Part shown: positions 46,701 to 58,474 of the stretch, one piece after another
Numbering within the stretch: position 1 is the first letter of the stretch
How the letters are laid out: each line of letters starts with the position of its first letter
NCBI GenBank assembly: GCA_019915135.1
Contig: JAHLMK010000007.1
Span: forward strand, 1 to 64,000
DNA length: 64,000 nucleotides
Reading direction: 5' to 3'
Source of the DNA: Strobilurus pachycystidiatus
Lineage: Eukaryota > Basidiomycota > Agaricomycetes > Agaricales > Physalacriaceae
Notes under the pieces: generated by a model
What the model was told of the DNA's origin: nothing
The model's database searches: none
Seen by the model: the letters and a program-made list of their open reading frames with translations, nothing else
Position numbers and translations under genes: made by a program

Positions 46701-48615
46701 CAAACAACCTCAGTGACGGCGGAAGCACATCTCCATATTCCAACCATGTTGAGCAACATTTCCTTCGCCCGAGCAGTTGCCTCGTGAGATTGACCTTTGT
46801 TGCCCATTTGTCAAAAAGCTAACACAAGTCTGATCACAGACGCGCCCGAGTCACATACGCTGTTCGAGCATTGCGTTACTCAAGAAAAACAAGTCCAGCA
46901 CCTCAGACAGACACAGTCCCGTGTCCCGACTGTCACCGCAAACAAGTATCTTTGGTACTCAACACACCTCACCCTCGCCACAGCACAAATTGAACGTCTT
47001 TACACCACAGAGACACTCTCCTCAACCTTTCTAAACCTAACCAAAAGTTGTTGTGAGTACCTAGACCCCCCCTAACCCTGCGTGCACAAGTCAAACGCCC
47101 ATCCGAGTCACAGCGAGTGAGATTACGCACTCGGAATCAGTGCCCGATCCTAGTCTGGGCACATGCTCAACATAGCATTGAACGTATTGACTCACTTGCC
47201 CGCTTTCAACGCACAAGGGTCACACTTGAAGCCATCGAACGCGCAACGCGAGTCCTTCGCATTCCTCAAGTCTTCCGAGTCACATCGCAAGCCTCGCCTT
47301 GTCACTCTCAGTCGCGCACACTGTCCGTTGCTACCGTCACTGACCCGACTCAGTCAACGTACAAGTCCAGCGCCTCCGACGCCACTCCTCGACCTCCGCA
47401 CCCTACGCCAAAGTTGTTCAGAGCGTGAAAACAATCGAAAACGCACTGTCAGCCACGCCTTGTGCGCTTGAACAGTACATCTTCACCACGCAGTGCCCAA
47501 CGCTGCATCAAGTCAGCAACCGGTCTACCACGAGTCCACAAAAAGCAAGCGCAACAGCGCCTTCAACTGGCAGTGGACGCACCTCACCCTCGCCACAACA
47601 CACGGAGACCGTCAAACCTAACCAACACCTCTCACCCTCGCCGCAACACCGGTTGACCATTTTTTCAACTGCCGAGGCGCCCAGCGCACCCTAACCCTCA
47701 CCCGCTTCATTCGCACGCAAACAACCTCAGTGACGGCGGAAGCACATCTCCATATTCCAACCATGTTGAGCAACATTTCCTTCGCCCGAGCAGTTGCCTC
47801 GTGAGATTGACCTTTGTTGCCCATTTGTCAAAAAGCTAACACAAGTCTGATCACAGACGCGCCCGAGTCACATACGCTGTTCGAGCATTGCGTTACTCAA
47901 GAAAAACAAGTCCAGCACCTCAGACAGACACAGTCCCGTGTCCCGACTGTCACCGCAAACAAGTATCTTTGGTACTCAACACACCTCACCCTCGCCACAG
48001 CACAAATTGAACGTCTTTACACCACAGAGACACTCTCCTCAACCTTTCTAAACCTAACCAGAAGTTGTTGTGAGTACCTAGACCCCCCCTAACCCTGCGT
48101 GCACAAGTCAAACGCCCATCCGAGTCACAGCGAGTGAGATTACGCACTCGGAATCAGTGCCCGATCCTAGTCTGGGCACATGCTCAACATAGCATTGAAC
48201 GTATTGACTCACTTGCCCGCTTTCAACGCACAAGGGTCACACTTGAAGCCATCGAACGCGCAACGCGAGTCCTTCGCATTCCTCAAGTCTTCCGAGTCAC
48301 ATCGCAAGCCTCGCCTTGTCACTCTCAGTCGCGCACACTGTCCGTTGCTACCGTCACTGACCCGACTCAGTCAACGTACAAGTCCAGCGCCTCCGACGCC
48401 ACTCCTCGACCTCCGCACCCTACGCCAAAGTTGTTCAGAGCGTGAAAACAATCGAAAACGCACTGTCAGCCACGCCTTGTGCGCTTGAACAGTACATCTT
48501 CACCACGCAGTGCCCAACGCTGCATCAAGTCAGCAACCGGTCTACCACAAGTCCACAAAAAGCAAGCGCAACAGCGCCTTCAACTGGCAGTGGACGCACC
48601 TCACCCTCGCCACAA
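28703..48615. repeat. Satellite array, 1017-bp units (subfamily A, about 19.6 copies)
   Basis: Landmarks recur every 1017 bp without exception, for example ATTACGCACTCGG just after 28811, 29828, 30845 and so on to 48134. Copies differ at only a few single-base sites. The array starts mid-unit at AGAGACACTCTCC (28703). The unit is C/A-rich on the + strand and looks built from shorter steps: variants of CTCACCCTCGCC occur three times per unit. Each unit carries CCTAACCCT at two places. Open frames of 64-103 codons are repeated with the DNA. None has splice, start or composition features of a gene, and no rRNA, tRNA or transposase was recognised. Confidence 0.97.
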
Positions 48616-51600
48616 CACACGGAGACCGTCAAACCTGACCAACACCTCTCACCCCCTCGCCGCAACACCGGTTGACCATTTTGTTCAACTGCCGAGGCGC
48701 CCAGCGCACCCTAACCCTCACCCGCTTTATCCGCACGCAAACAACCTCAGTGACGGCGGAAGCACATCTCCATATTCCAACCATGTTGAGCAACATTTCC
48801 TTCTCCCAAGCAGTTGCCTCGTGAGATTGACCTTTGTTGCCCATTCGTCAAAAAGCTAACACAAGTCTGATCACAGACGCGCCCGAGTCACATACGCTCT
48901 CCGAGCATTGCGTTACTCAAGAAAAACAAGTCCAGCGCCTCAGACAGACACAGTCCCGTGTCCCGACTGTCACCGCAAGCAAGTATCTTTGGTACTCAAC
49001 ACACCTCACCCTCGCCACAGCACAAATTGAACGTCTTTACACCACAGAGACACTCTCCTCGACCTTTCTAAACCTAACCAGAAGTTGTTGTGAGTACCTA
49101 GACCCCCCTAACCCTGCGTGCACAAGTCAAACGGCCATCCGAGTCACAGCGAGTGAGATTACGCACTCGGAATCAGTGCCCGATCCCAGTCTGGGCACAC
49201 GCTCAACATAGCATTGAACGTATTGACTCACTTGCCCGCTTTCAACGCACAAGTGTCACACTTGAAGCCATCGAACGCGCAACGCGAGTCGTTTGCATTC
49301 TTCAAGTCTTCCGAGTCACATCGCAAGCCTCGCCTTGTCACTCTCAGTCGCGCACACTGTCCGTTGCTACCGTCACTGACCCGACTCAGTCAACGTACAA
49401 GTCCAGCGCCTCCGACGCCACTCCTCGACCTCCGCACCCTACGCCAAAGTTGTTCAGAGCATGAAAACGATCGAAAATGCACTGTCAGCCACGCCTTGTG
49501 CGCTTGAACAGTACATCTTCACCACGCAGTGCCCAACGCTGCATCAAGTCAGCAACCGGTCTACGACGAGTCCACAAGAAGCAAGCGCAACAGCGCCTTC
49601 AACCGGCAGTAGATGCACCTCACCCTCGCCACAACACACGGAGACCGTCAAACCTGACCAACACCTCTCACCCCCTCGCCGCAACACCGGTTGACCATTT
49701 TGTTCAACTGCCGAGGCGCCCAGCGCACCCTAACCCTCACCCGCTTTATCCGCACGCAAACAACCTCAGTGACGGCGGAAGCACATCTCCATATTCCAAC
49801 CATGTTGAGCAACATTTCCTTCTCCCAAGCAGTTGCCTCGTGAGATTGACCTTTGTTGCCCATTCGTCAAAAAGCTAACACAAGTCTGATCACAGACGCG
49901 CCCGAGTCACATACGCTCTCCGAGCATTGCGTTACTCAAGAAAAACAAGTCCAGCGCCTCAGACAGACACAGTCCCGTGTCCCGACTGTCACCGCAAGCA
50001 AGTATCTTTGGTACTCAACACACCTCACCCTCGCCACAGCACAAATTGAACGTCTTTACACCACAGAGACACTCTCCTCGACCTTTCTAAACCTAACCAG
50101 AAGTTGTTGTGAGTACCTAGACCCCCCTAACCCTGCGTGCACAAGTCAAACGGCCATCCGAGTCACAGCGAGTGAGATTACGCACTCGGAATCAGTGCCC
50201 GATCCCAGTCTGGGCACACGCTCAACATAGCATTGAACGTATTGACTCACTTGCCCGCTTTCAACGCACAAGTGTCACACTTGAAGCCATCGAACGCGCA
50301 ACGCGAGTCGTTTGCATTCTTCAAGTCTTCCGAGTCACATTGCAAGCCTCGCCTTGTCACTCTCAGTCGCGCACACTGTCCGTTGCTACCGTCACTGACC
50401 CGACTCAGTCAACGTACAAGTCCAGCGCCTCCGACGCCACTCCTCGACCTCCGCACCCTACGCCAAAGTTGTTCAGAGCATGAAAACGATCGAAAATGCA
50501 CTGTCAGCCACGCCTTGTGCGCTTGAACAGTACATCTTCACCACGCAGTGCCCAACGCTGCATCAAGTCAGCAACCGGTCTACGACGAGTCCACAAGAAG
50601 CAAGCGCAACAGCGCCTTCAACCGGCAGTAGATGCACCTCACCCTCGCCACAACACACGGAGACCGTCAAACCTGACCAACACCTCTCACCCCCTCGCCG
50701 CAACACCGGTTGACCATTTTGTTCAACTGCCGAGGCGCCCAGCGCACCCTAACCCTCACCCGCTTTATCCGCACGCAAACAACCTCAGTGACGGCGGAAG
50801 CACATCTCCATATTCCAACCATGTTGAGCAACATTTCCTTCTCCCAAGCAGTTGCCTCGTGAGATTGACCTTTGTTGCCCATTCGTCAAAAAGCTAACAC
50901 AAGTCTGATCACAGACGCGCCCGAGTCACATACGCTCTCCGAGCATTGCGTTACTCAAGAAAAACAAGTCCAGCGCCTCAGACAGACACAGTCCCGTGTC
51001 CCGACTGTCACCGCAAGCAAGTATCTTTGGTACTCAACACACCTCACCCTCGCCACAGCACAAATTGAACGTCTTTACACCACAGAGACACTCTCCTCGA
51101 CCTTTCTAAACCTAACCAGAAGTTGTTGTGAGTACCTAGACCCCCCTAACCCTGCGTGCACAAGTCAAACGGCCATCCGAGTCACAGCGAGTGAGATTAC
51201 GCACTCGGAATCAGTGCCCGATCCCAGTCTGGGCACACGCTCAACATAGCATTGAACGTATTGACTCACTTGCCCGCTTTCAACGCACAAGTGTCACACT
51301 TGAAGCCATCGAACGCGCAACGCGAGTCGTTTGCATTCTTCAAGTCTTCCGAGTCACATCGCAAGCCTCGCCTTGTCACTCTCAGTCGCGCACACTGTCC
51401 GTTGCTACCGTCACTGACCCGACTCAGTCAACGTACAAGTCCAGCGCCTCCGACGCCACTCCTCGACCTCCGCACCCTACGCCAAAGTTGTTCAGAGCAT
51501 GAAAACGATCGAAAATGCACTGTCAGCCACGCCTTGTGCGCTTGAACAGTACATCTTCACCACGCAGTGCCCAACGCTGCATCAAGTCAGCAACCGGTCT

Positions 51601-54561
51601 ACGACGAGTCCACAAGAAGCAAGCGCAACAGCGCCTTCAACCGGCAGTAGATGCACCTCACCCTCGCCACAACACACGGAGACCGTCAAACCTGACCAAC
51701 ACCTCTCACCCCCTCGCCGCAACACCGGTTGACCATTTTGTTCAACTGCCGAGGCGCCCAGCGCACCCTAACCCTCACCCGCTTTATCCGCACGCAAACA
51801 ACCTCAGTGACGGCGGAAGCACATCTCCATATTCCAACCATGTTGAGCAACATTTCCTTCTCCCAAGCAGTTGCCTCGTGAGATTGACCTTTGTTGCCCA
51901 TTCGTCAAAAAGCTAACACAAGTCTGATCACAGACGCGCCCGAGTCACATACGCTCTCCGAGCATTGCGTTACTCAAGAAAAACAAGTCCAGCGCCTCAG
52001 ACAGACACAGTCCCGTGTCCCGACTGTCACCGCAAGCAAGTATCTTTGGTACTCAACACACCTCACCCTCGCCACAGCACAAATTGAACGTCTTTACACC
52101 ACAGAGACACTCTCCTCGACCTTTCTAAACCTAACCAGAAGTTGTTGTGAGTACCTAGACCCCCCTAACCCTGCGTGCACAAGTCAAACGGCCATCCGAG
52201 TCACAGCGAGTGAGATTACGCACTCGGAATCAGTGCCCGATCCCAGTCTGGGCACACGCTCAACATAGCATTGAACGTATTGACTCACTTGCCCGCTTTC
52301 AACGCACAAGTGTCACACTTGAAGCCATCGAACGCGCAACGCGAGTCGTTTGCATTCTTCAAGTCTTCCGAGTCACATCGCAAGCCTCGCCTTGTCACTC
52401 TCAGTCGCGCACACTGTCCGTTGCTACCGTCACTGACCCGACTCAGTCAACGTACAAGTCCAGCGCCTCCGACGCCACTCCTCGACCTCCGCACCCTACG
52501 CCAAAGTTGTTCAGAGCATGAAAACGATCGAAAATGCACTGTCAGCCACGCCTTGTGCGCTTGAACAGTACATCTTCACCACGCAGTGCCCAACGCTGCA
52601 TCAAGTCAGCAACCGGTCTACGACGAGTCCACAAGAAGCAAGCGCAACAGCGCCTTCAACCGGCAGTAGATGCACCTCACCCTCGCCACAACACACGGAG
52701 ACCGTCAAACCTGACCAACACCTCTCACCCCCTCGCCGCAACACCGGTTGACCATTTTGTTCAACTGCCGAGGCGCCCAGCGCACCCTAACCCTCACCCG
52801 CTTTATCCGCACGCAAACAACCTCAGTGACGGCGGAAGCACATCTCCATATTCCAACCATGTTGAGCAACATTTCCTTCTCCCAAGCAGTTGCCTCGTGA
52901 GATTGACCTTTGTTGCCCATTCGTCAAAAAGCTAACACAAGTCTGATCACAGACGCGCCCGAGTCACATACGCTCTCCGAGCATTGCGTTACTCAAGAAA
53001 AACAAGTCCAGCGCCTCAGACAGACACAGTCCCGTGTCCCGACTGTCACCGCAAGCAAGTATCTTTGGTACTCAACACACCTCACCCTCGCCACAGCACA
53101 AATTGAACGTCTTTACACCACAGAGACACTCTCCTCGACCTTTCTAAACCTAACCAGAAGTTGTTGTGAGTACCTAGACCCCCCTAACCCTGCGTGCACA
53201 AGTCAAACGGCCATCCGAGTCACAGCGAGTGAGATTACGCACTCGGAATCAGTGCCCGATCCCAGTCTGGGCACACGCTCAACATAGCATTGAACGTATT
53301 GACTCACTTGCCCGCTTTCAACGCACAAGTGTCACACTTGAAGCCATCGAACGCGCAACGCGAGTCGTTTGCATTCTTCAAGTCTTCCGAGTCACATTGC
53401 AAGCCTCGCCTTGTCACTCTCAGTCGCGCACACTGTCCGTTGCTACCGTCACTGACCCGACTCAGTCAACGTACAAGTCCAGCGCCTCCGACGCCACTCC
53501 TCGACCTCCGCACCCTACGCCAAAGTTGTTCAGAGCATGAAAACGATCGAAAATGCACTGTCAGCCACGCCTTGTGCGCTTGAACAGTACATCTTCACCA
53601 CGCAGTGCCCAACGCTGCATCAAGTCAGCAACCGGTCTACGACGAGTCCACAAGAAGCAAGCGCAACAGCGCCTTCAACCGGCAGTAGATGCACCTCACC
53701 CTCGCCACAACACACGGAGACCGTCAAACCTGACCAACACCTCTCACCCCCTCGCCGCAACACCGGTTGACCATTTTGTTCAACTGCCGAGGCGCCCAGC
53801 GCACCCTAACCCTCACCCGCTTTATCCGCACGCAAACAACCTCAGTGACGGCGGAAGCACATCTCCATATTCCAACCATGTTGAGCAACATTTCCTTCTC
53901 CCAAGCAGTTGCCTCGTGAGATTGACCTTTGTTGCCCATTCGTCAAAAAGCTAACACAAGTCTGATCACAGACGCGCCCGAGTCACATACGCTCTCCGAG
54001 CATTGCGTTACTCAAGAAAAACAAGTCCAGCGCCTCAGACAGACACAGTCCCGTGTCCCGACTGTCACCGCAAGCAAGTATCTTTGGTACTCAACACACC
54101 TCACCCTCGCCACAGCACAAATTGAACGTCTTTACACCACAGAGACACTCTCCTCGACCTTTCTAAACCTAACCAGAAGTTGTTGTGAGTACCTAGGCCC
54201 CCCTAACCCTGCGTGCACAAGTCAAACGGCCATCCGAGTCACAGCGAGTGAGATTACGCACTCGGAATCAGTGCCCGATCCCAGTCTGGGCACACGCTCA
54301 ACATAGCATTGAACGTATTGACTCACTTGCCCGCTTTCAACGCACAAGTGTCACACTTGAAGCCATCGAACGCGCAACGCGAGTCGTTTGCATTCTTCAA
54401 GTCTTCCGAGTCACATTGCAAGCCTCGCCTTGTCACTCTCAGTCGCGCACACTGTCCGTTGCTACCGTCACTGACCCGACTCAGTCAACGTACAAGTCCA
54501 GCGCCTCCAACGCCACTCCTCGACCTCCGCACCCTACGCCAAAGTTGTTCAGAGCATGAAA
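48616..54561. repeat. Satellite array, 1019-bp units (subfamily B, about 5.8 copies)
   Basis: From about 48616 the same satellite continues with a period of 1019 bp (landmarks at 48134, 49153, 50172, 51191, 52210, 53229, 54248). Diagnostic differences from subfamily A include an extra CC in CTCACCCCCTCGCC, TTTTGTTCAAC instead of TTTTTTCAAC, one C fewer before CTAACCCT, CTTCTCCCAAGC instead of CTTCGCCCGAGC, and GATCCCAGTCTGGGCACACG. The array ends mid-unit at 54561. Confidence 0.95.
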
Positions 54562-57500
54562 CTGCTTCTTGTGGCACTTTAGACCAAGTCATTTGGTCCT
54601 TATCTCATTGAGAACGGGAACAGTGTAGCAAGAGTGTCAATGCCAAGCTAAAATCATGTTATGGCCTTTCTCATAACCCGGCATGTACTCTCATGTCAAT
54701 CCTTAGGCATTCTTCACCATATAGACTCAGCCAATGCTCTGTCTTATCTTAGTACATTGCCAAACAACTCACTCACCGTGATAGGCTACACAAACAGTGC
54801 CAAATGTGTTGTGGTGGTTGAAACTACTGAGGGTACAGCCAACTATGCTATTTCAGTTGACTACGTGACGAGAAAATACATTAGTGGTAGAAATATACGG
54901 CCCACCCTATGAGAACGGCATAGTGGATAAGTACCCTCATCAACTGCGCGGTCCTCTTGGCTGGGAAGTTGGGATGACGGCGTGAGGGAGTGATCAGTCT
55001 AGAAGCAATGCGTTTCTCGTCTAACAATGGCGAGATTCGCGTCAGGGTGACATTGCGAACAGTTGGTTGGGTGCCTCGTCGTTGGAGAGCTTACCGTCGT
55101 GTAATAAAGATCTACAGAGATGGAAGTTCAGCAAATGGACACACCAGTTCAAGACTGGCGTGTTCAACAATCACAGAAACAGAAGCACACCTAGAATGGG
55201 CGCCCGTCTCCAATCGCGCGGCCTGCTCATGCTCATGCCGTGGACCCCGCCCGTTTCCCATCCATCAACGGGGCGAGGCGTCGGGTCGTCGTCGCGAGTG
55301 TCGTTCAGGTTGCCGTCTAGGCCTTCGTCGTCCTACTTCAGGCTGTGCAACCCCAAGAGCGGCTTGAGATGCGTGCTGCCCACATTGGTGTGGCTTACGC
55401 GTCGTGGTGGCATCCGCTGCCATGAATACATGTCCTACTCCTGCGCAGACGATTGCGCGTCCAGCAAGCGAGGGGGCGGGCGACGGCGGCGACAGCCTAC
55501 GTCTCTGGATCCACGGACGGGATCAGCGGCACAACTAGCATACCTAATGAAAACAGTGAGAAACGCACCGTGGAGTGGCGCTCGTCTCCAGCTGCCACGC
55601 CGGGCTGATACCAACGGAGCCGTCCTTAGTCCGTTGCTGTCCAGGTCAGATCGTCGTCCTCATCCGGCAGATCCAAGATGAGCAGAGGCTGCTCGGTCTG
55701 CCCATGTTAACGCTTACGTGTCGCCAAGGTGTACCTACGATGCGAGGATGGCTGCTACGCCAGAGATAGAGGAGACGCGAGGTTCACGACGCGTAGGCAG
55801 CGTCCAAAGCGGCCGCAGATAGCGCCAATGAGAGCCGAAGGGGGGGAGGGAAAGACACGACGACGACCAGGACGAGCAGGTCAGCGAGCAAGAGGCTTAG
55901 GACGGCTTGCCTTTGAATACCGTACAACAGATAAGGACCCTTATCTGATGCATGGTTTTTGGGGGCGGGGAGTCGGGATGACGATAGGGAACAAGCAGTG
56001 TGCAGATGGCACAGATGGAGGTGCGACTCCGTCAACGGTCTGAGTTGTGGCGGGCAGGGATATTGGCGGACGCCTCATTGAAGGGCCGCGCGTCGATCCA
56101 GATCCAAAAAGACATCAAATGAAACCTGATGCGTCAGTCCAGAGCTGGTGTGGGAAGACGGGGAGGATAGCACGCACCTCGGCGAGTGCCCGGCGGGCTC
56201 GAAGCATATTGACTAACCCCGCGCCCATCACATCCATCAGCGGGGGTGGAGAGTCGAACTGATGTCGTCCTCGTTGTCCAATGGGATGTTCATATGCGTT
56301 CGGCTACCAGGTATTGTCAGTGACAGCTTCAATTAGACTCCCGCACCCGCTGCCATCCCTAAGGTCGCCCTCGTCGTCGTCGTAGGACGGCCCCCCTTCA
56401 AAACCGTACGACAGTCTGGAGAGACTGCAGTCTGATCGAGGGCAATCAGTATTCCCGTGGCGCAGTTGACGACGGGACTTTCACAGAAGTATTTAGCCAA
56501 TGGAACGTACTGCGAAGTTTGAAACACCGGTTTGAACTTGTCGACGAAGAGATGGCAAGAGGCCAAGCCTGTCTTATGCAGGATTGATGACATCAACGGA
56601 TGCTGCGCTCCGATACCCGGGCATCCCTTGCCTGTCCCTTGCTCTCGAACAACGATGACGAAAAAGACGTCGACAAATCCAAAGCGATGGCCAAGACCCA
56701 CCGCCTCTCGCATCCTGCTACAAACTCTCAGAGAATTCTGCCACGTCCTCGCGTCCTCTCCTGGCCACTTCCCAAGGCGACCTCCTGCTCTGAACGTTTC
56801 TTCTCGTTGACTGTGGCATGGAATGGGTTGTATTTGAAGGTGCACTCGTTCTGATGCGTTTTTTCTGTGAGCTGTTTGTTCTTCTCTCTGGTGGTGCTTA
56901 CGTCGTTTTCTGACATGCGCACGAGCCACGATGCTCTCATTCTCGACGAGATTGGGGGCGCGCACGGCTACAATTCCTCACACTTTCATCTTTTAACGCT
57001 ATCGGCTACTGCTCACAGCGATTTGGTATTGACTCCACGATCTTGGGCGGCGAGCACCTCCACGGCAGACCCCATCGCCAACCATCCATACCCACAATCA
57101 CTGTCGGTCACTCGTCCTCAGCCGGGCTTGCCCATCGTCCAGCATATGACACTTCCTTCCTCCTGCTTCTTGGACGAAACTACGACCGTCCGTTGCCCGA
57201 ATTTGTCAATTGTAGGGCGTAGGGCAGGCAAAGACGATCCATTGTCCCTCGATACGACGCTACTCAAACCCGCCATCTATTCTTTTCCTCATGATACGAT
57301 CGTTTGCTTGCTCTATTATGCTTTTTGGCCTCAGACAAATACGAGTGATGGGTTTTCCGTGTCACCAGGCAATTGTCGTCTCGACGGACGTACTTTGACA
57401 CGGGCGTGGGCGCATTGATCCGGGACCATTGCCGACGTGGCACATGTACATGTCTCGTCGTTTTCAAGTCTCTCTTTTACACAGATATCTGTAGGTACGT

Positions 57501-57699
57501 GTTTTCGGCCCATGTGCAGTGACATCACTTTGAAATTGCTATCCGTACTCTATAGGTTACGGGCTGTGCCCGGTCTCCATCCGTGCTCGCTCTTTGATGA
57601 CATCCGCGTTGCAGGTATGAGGACTCGCACAATCGAATGCAATCACAGAGATGATCTTATCGTTGGTCGATGAAGTGATGTGTAAACTGTGACGTTTCA
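54562..57699. other. Satellite flank, no gene supported
   Basis: Base composition changes abruptly after the satellite. Open frames exist at 54661-54912 (+, 83 codons), 55067-55681 (+, 204 codons, Arg/Ser-rich) and 56333-56965 (-, 210 codons). None shows a recognisable domain, a convincing start or an in-phase exon chain. The segments around 55195-55440 and 55575-55745 resemble each other weakly (both contain CGTCTCCA, then CGTCGTC, then TGCCCA steps), which may be an old duplication. The 210-codon frame includes a moderately protein-like stretch (CHLFVDKFKPVFQTSQYVP) that could be a leftover exon. Confidence 0.4.
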
Positions 57700-58120
57700 G
57701 TATAACAGCGGCACATAGGCGGATCTCTCTCATGACCTCAAGTTGCGATGCACTGGACTGAAGCGGCAGAAATGTCTGCAACGATTTGGCGTCTATGCAT
57801 AGACGGTCACTGGCAAGTTTTACGATCCTAACAGTGGGATTGCGCGCAGTGTCTCACCTTTCATCTGCCGATAGTTCGCCTTTACAATTGTCCCACATTC
57901 TGAAGCCCAGCGGGCTCCCGTTATTGCTGATGACAAGAGCGCCGACGTTCCATTTACCACCTTGGAAGAGGCCGTACATTTGGGGTATCACTCCGGCTTC
58001 CGGAGGCTCGGAAGTTTTACAGGTATCGATTTCTCCATCGCCCCATGACACGGAAGAAGGTAGGGGTCCAAGGTACGAGGATGAGGCGAGAGGATGCTTA
58101 CAGCCTACAGGCCGCCACAC
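57700..58120 (-). pseudogene. Kinase-like N-lobe/hinge fragment
   Basis: The minus-strand exon 58120-57858 encodes GVIPQMYGLFQGG followed by WNVGALVISNNGSPLG and ends in ELSADER at a GTGAGA donor. This resembles the hinge region of fungal protein kinase-like proteins (vP..YGlf, then ..gaLv.e..G..L, then lseeer). A TAG acceptor at 57793 would continue in phase as RQIVADISA, where the family usually has the helix before the catalytic loop, but the frame soon stops and no HxD-like motif follows. Probably a decayed copy. Resemblance is by eye only. Confidence 0.33.
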
Positions 58121-58130
58121 ACTCCATTGA

Positions 58131-58474
58131 GAGGTCGCTACGTCCCGCGGCGTATTGACGCGTGAATTATTGCGATTGGGTCAGTGCTAAACATCGTACA
58201 GAGTTGAGTTACCTCACTGTGTATCTGTCCAAACTACTTATCCACAATCATTTTCGTCTACATTACGGTCCTTCGATTTCTCACTTCGGTAAGTTCATCG
58301 CCACATGAAACCGGCTACTGCTGAGCGCCAACGACTCTCCCCCTTCGCCACTCATCGCCGTCCACCACGCCATATTGAACCGCCAATGAGTGATAAAATT
58401 GTAACGCTGAACAGTACATGCGAATGAATATATGCGTCAAGTAAATCCTGATATCTATAGAGGCCCACAAGCCA
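58131..58474. other. 3' flank of the DUF726 gene, no gene seen
   Basis: AT-richer sequence directly downstream (minus sense) of the DUF726 stop. It probably contains that gene's 3' UTR and terminator. No open frame of note. Confidence 0.5.

Noticed and set aside
28811..54559. Repeated open frames of 64-133 codons in every satellite unit
   Set aside because: They recur only because the DNA is repeated, occur on both strands and in overlapping frames, lack splice signals in phase, and change length freely between subfamilies A and B.
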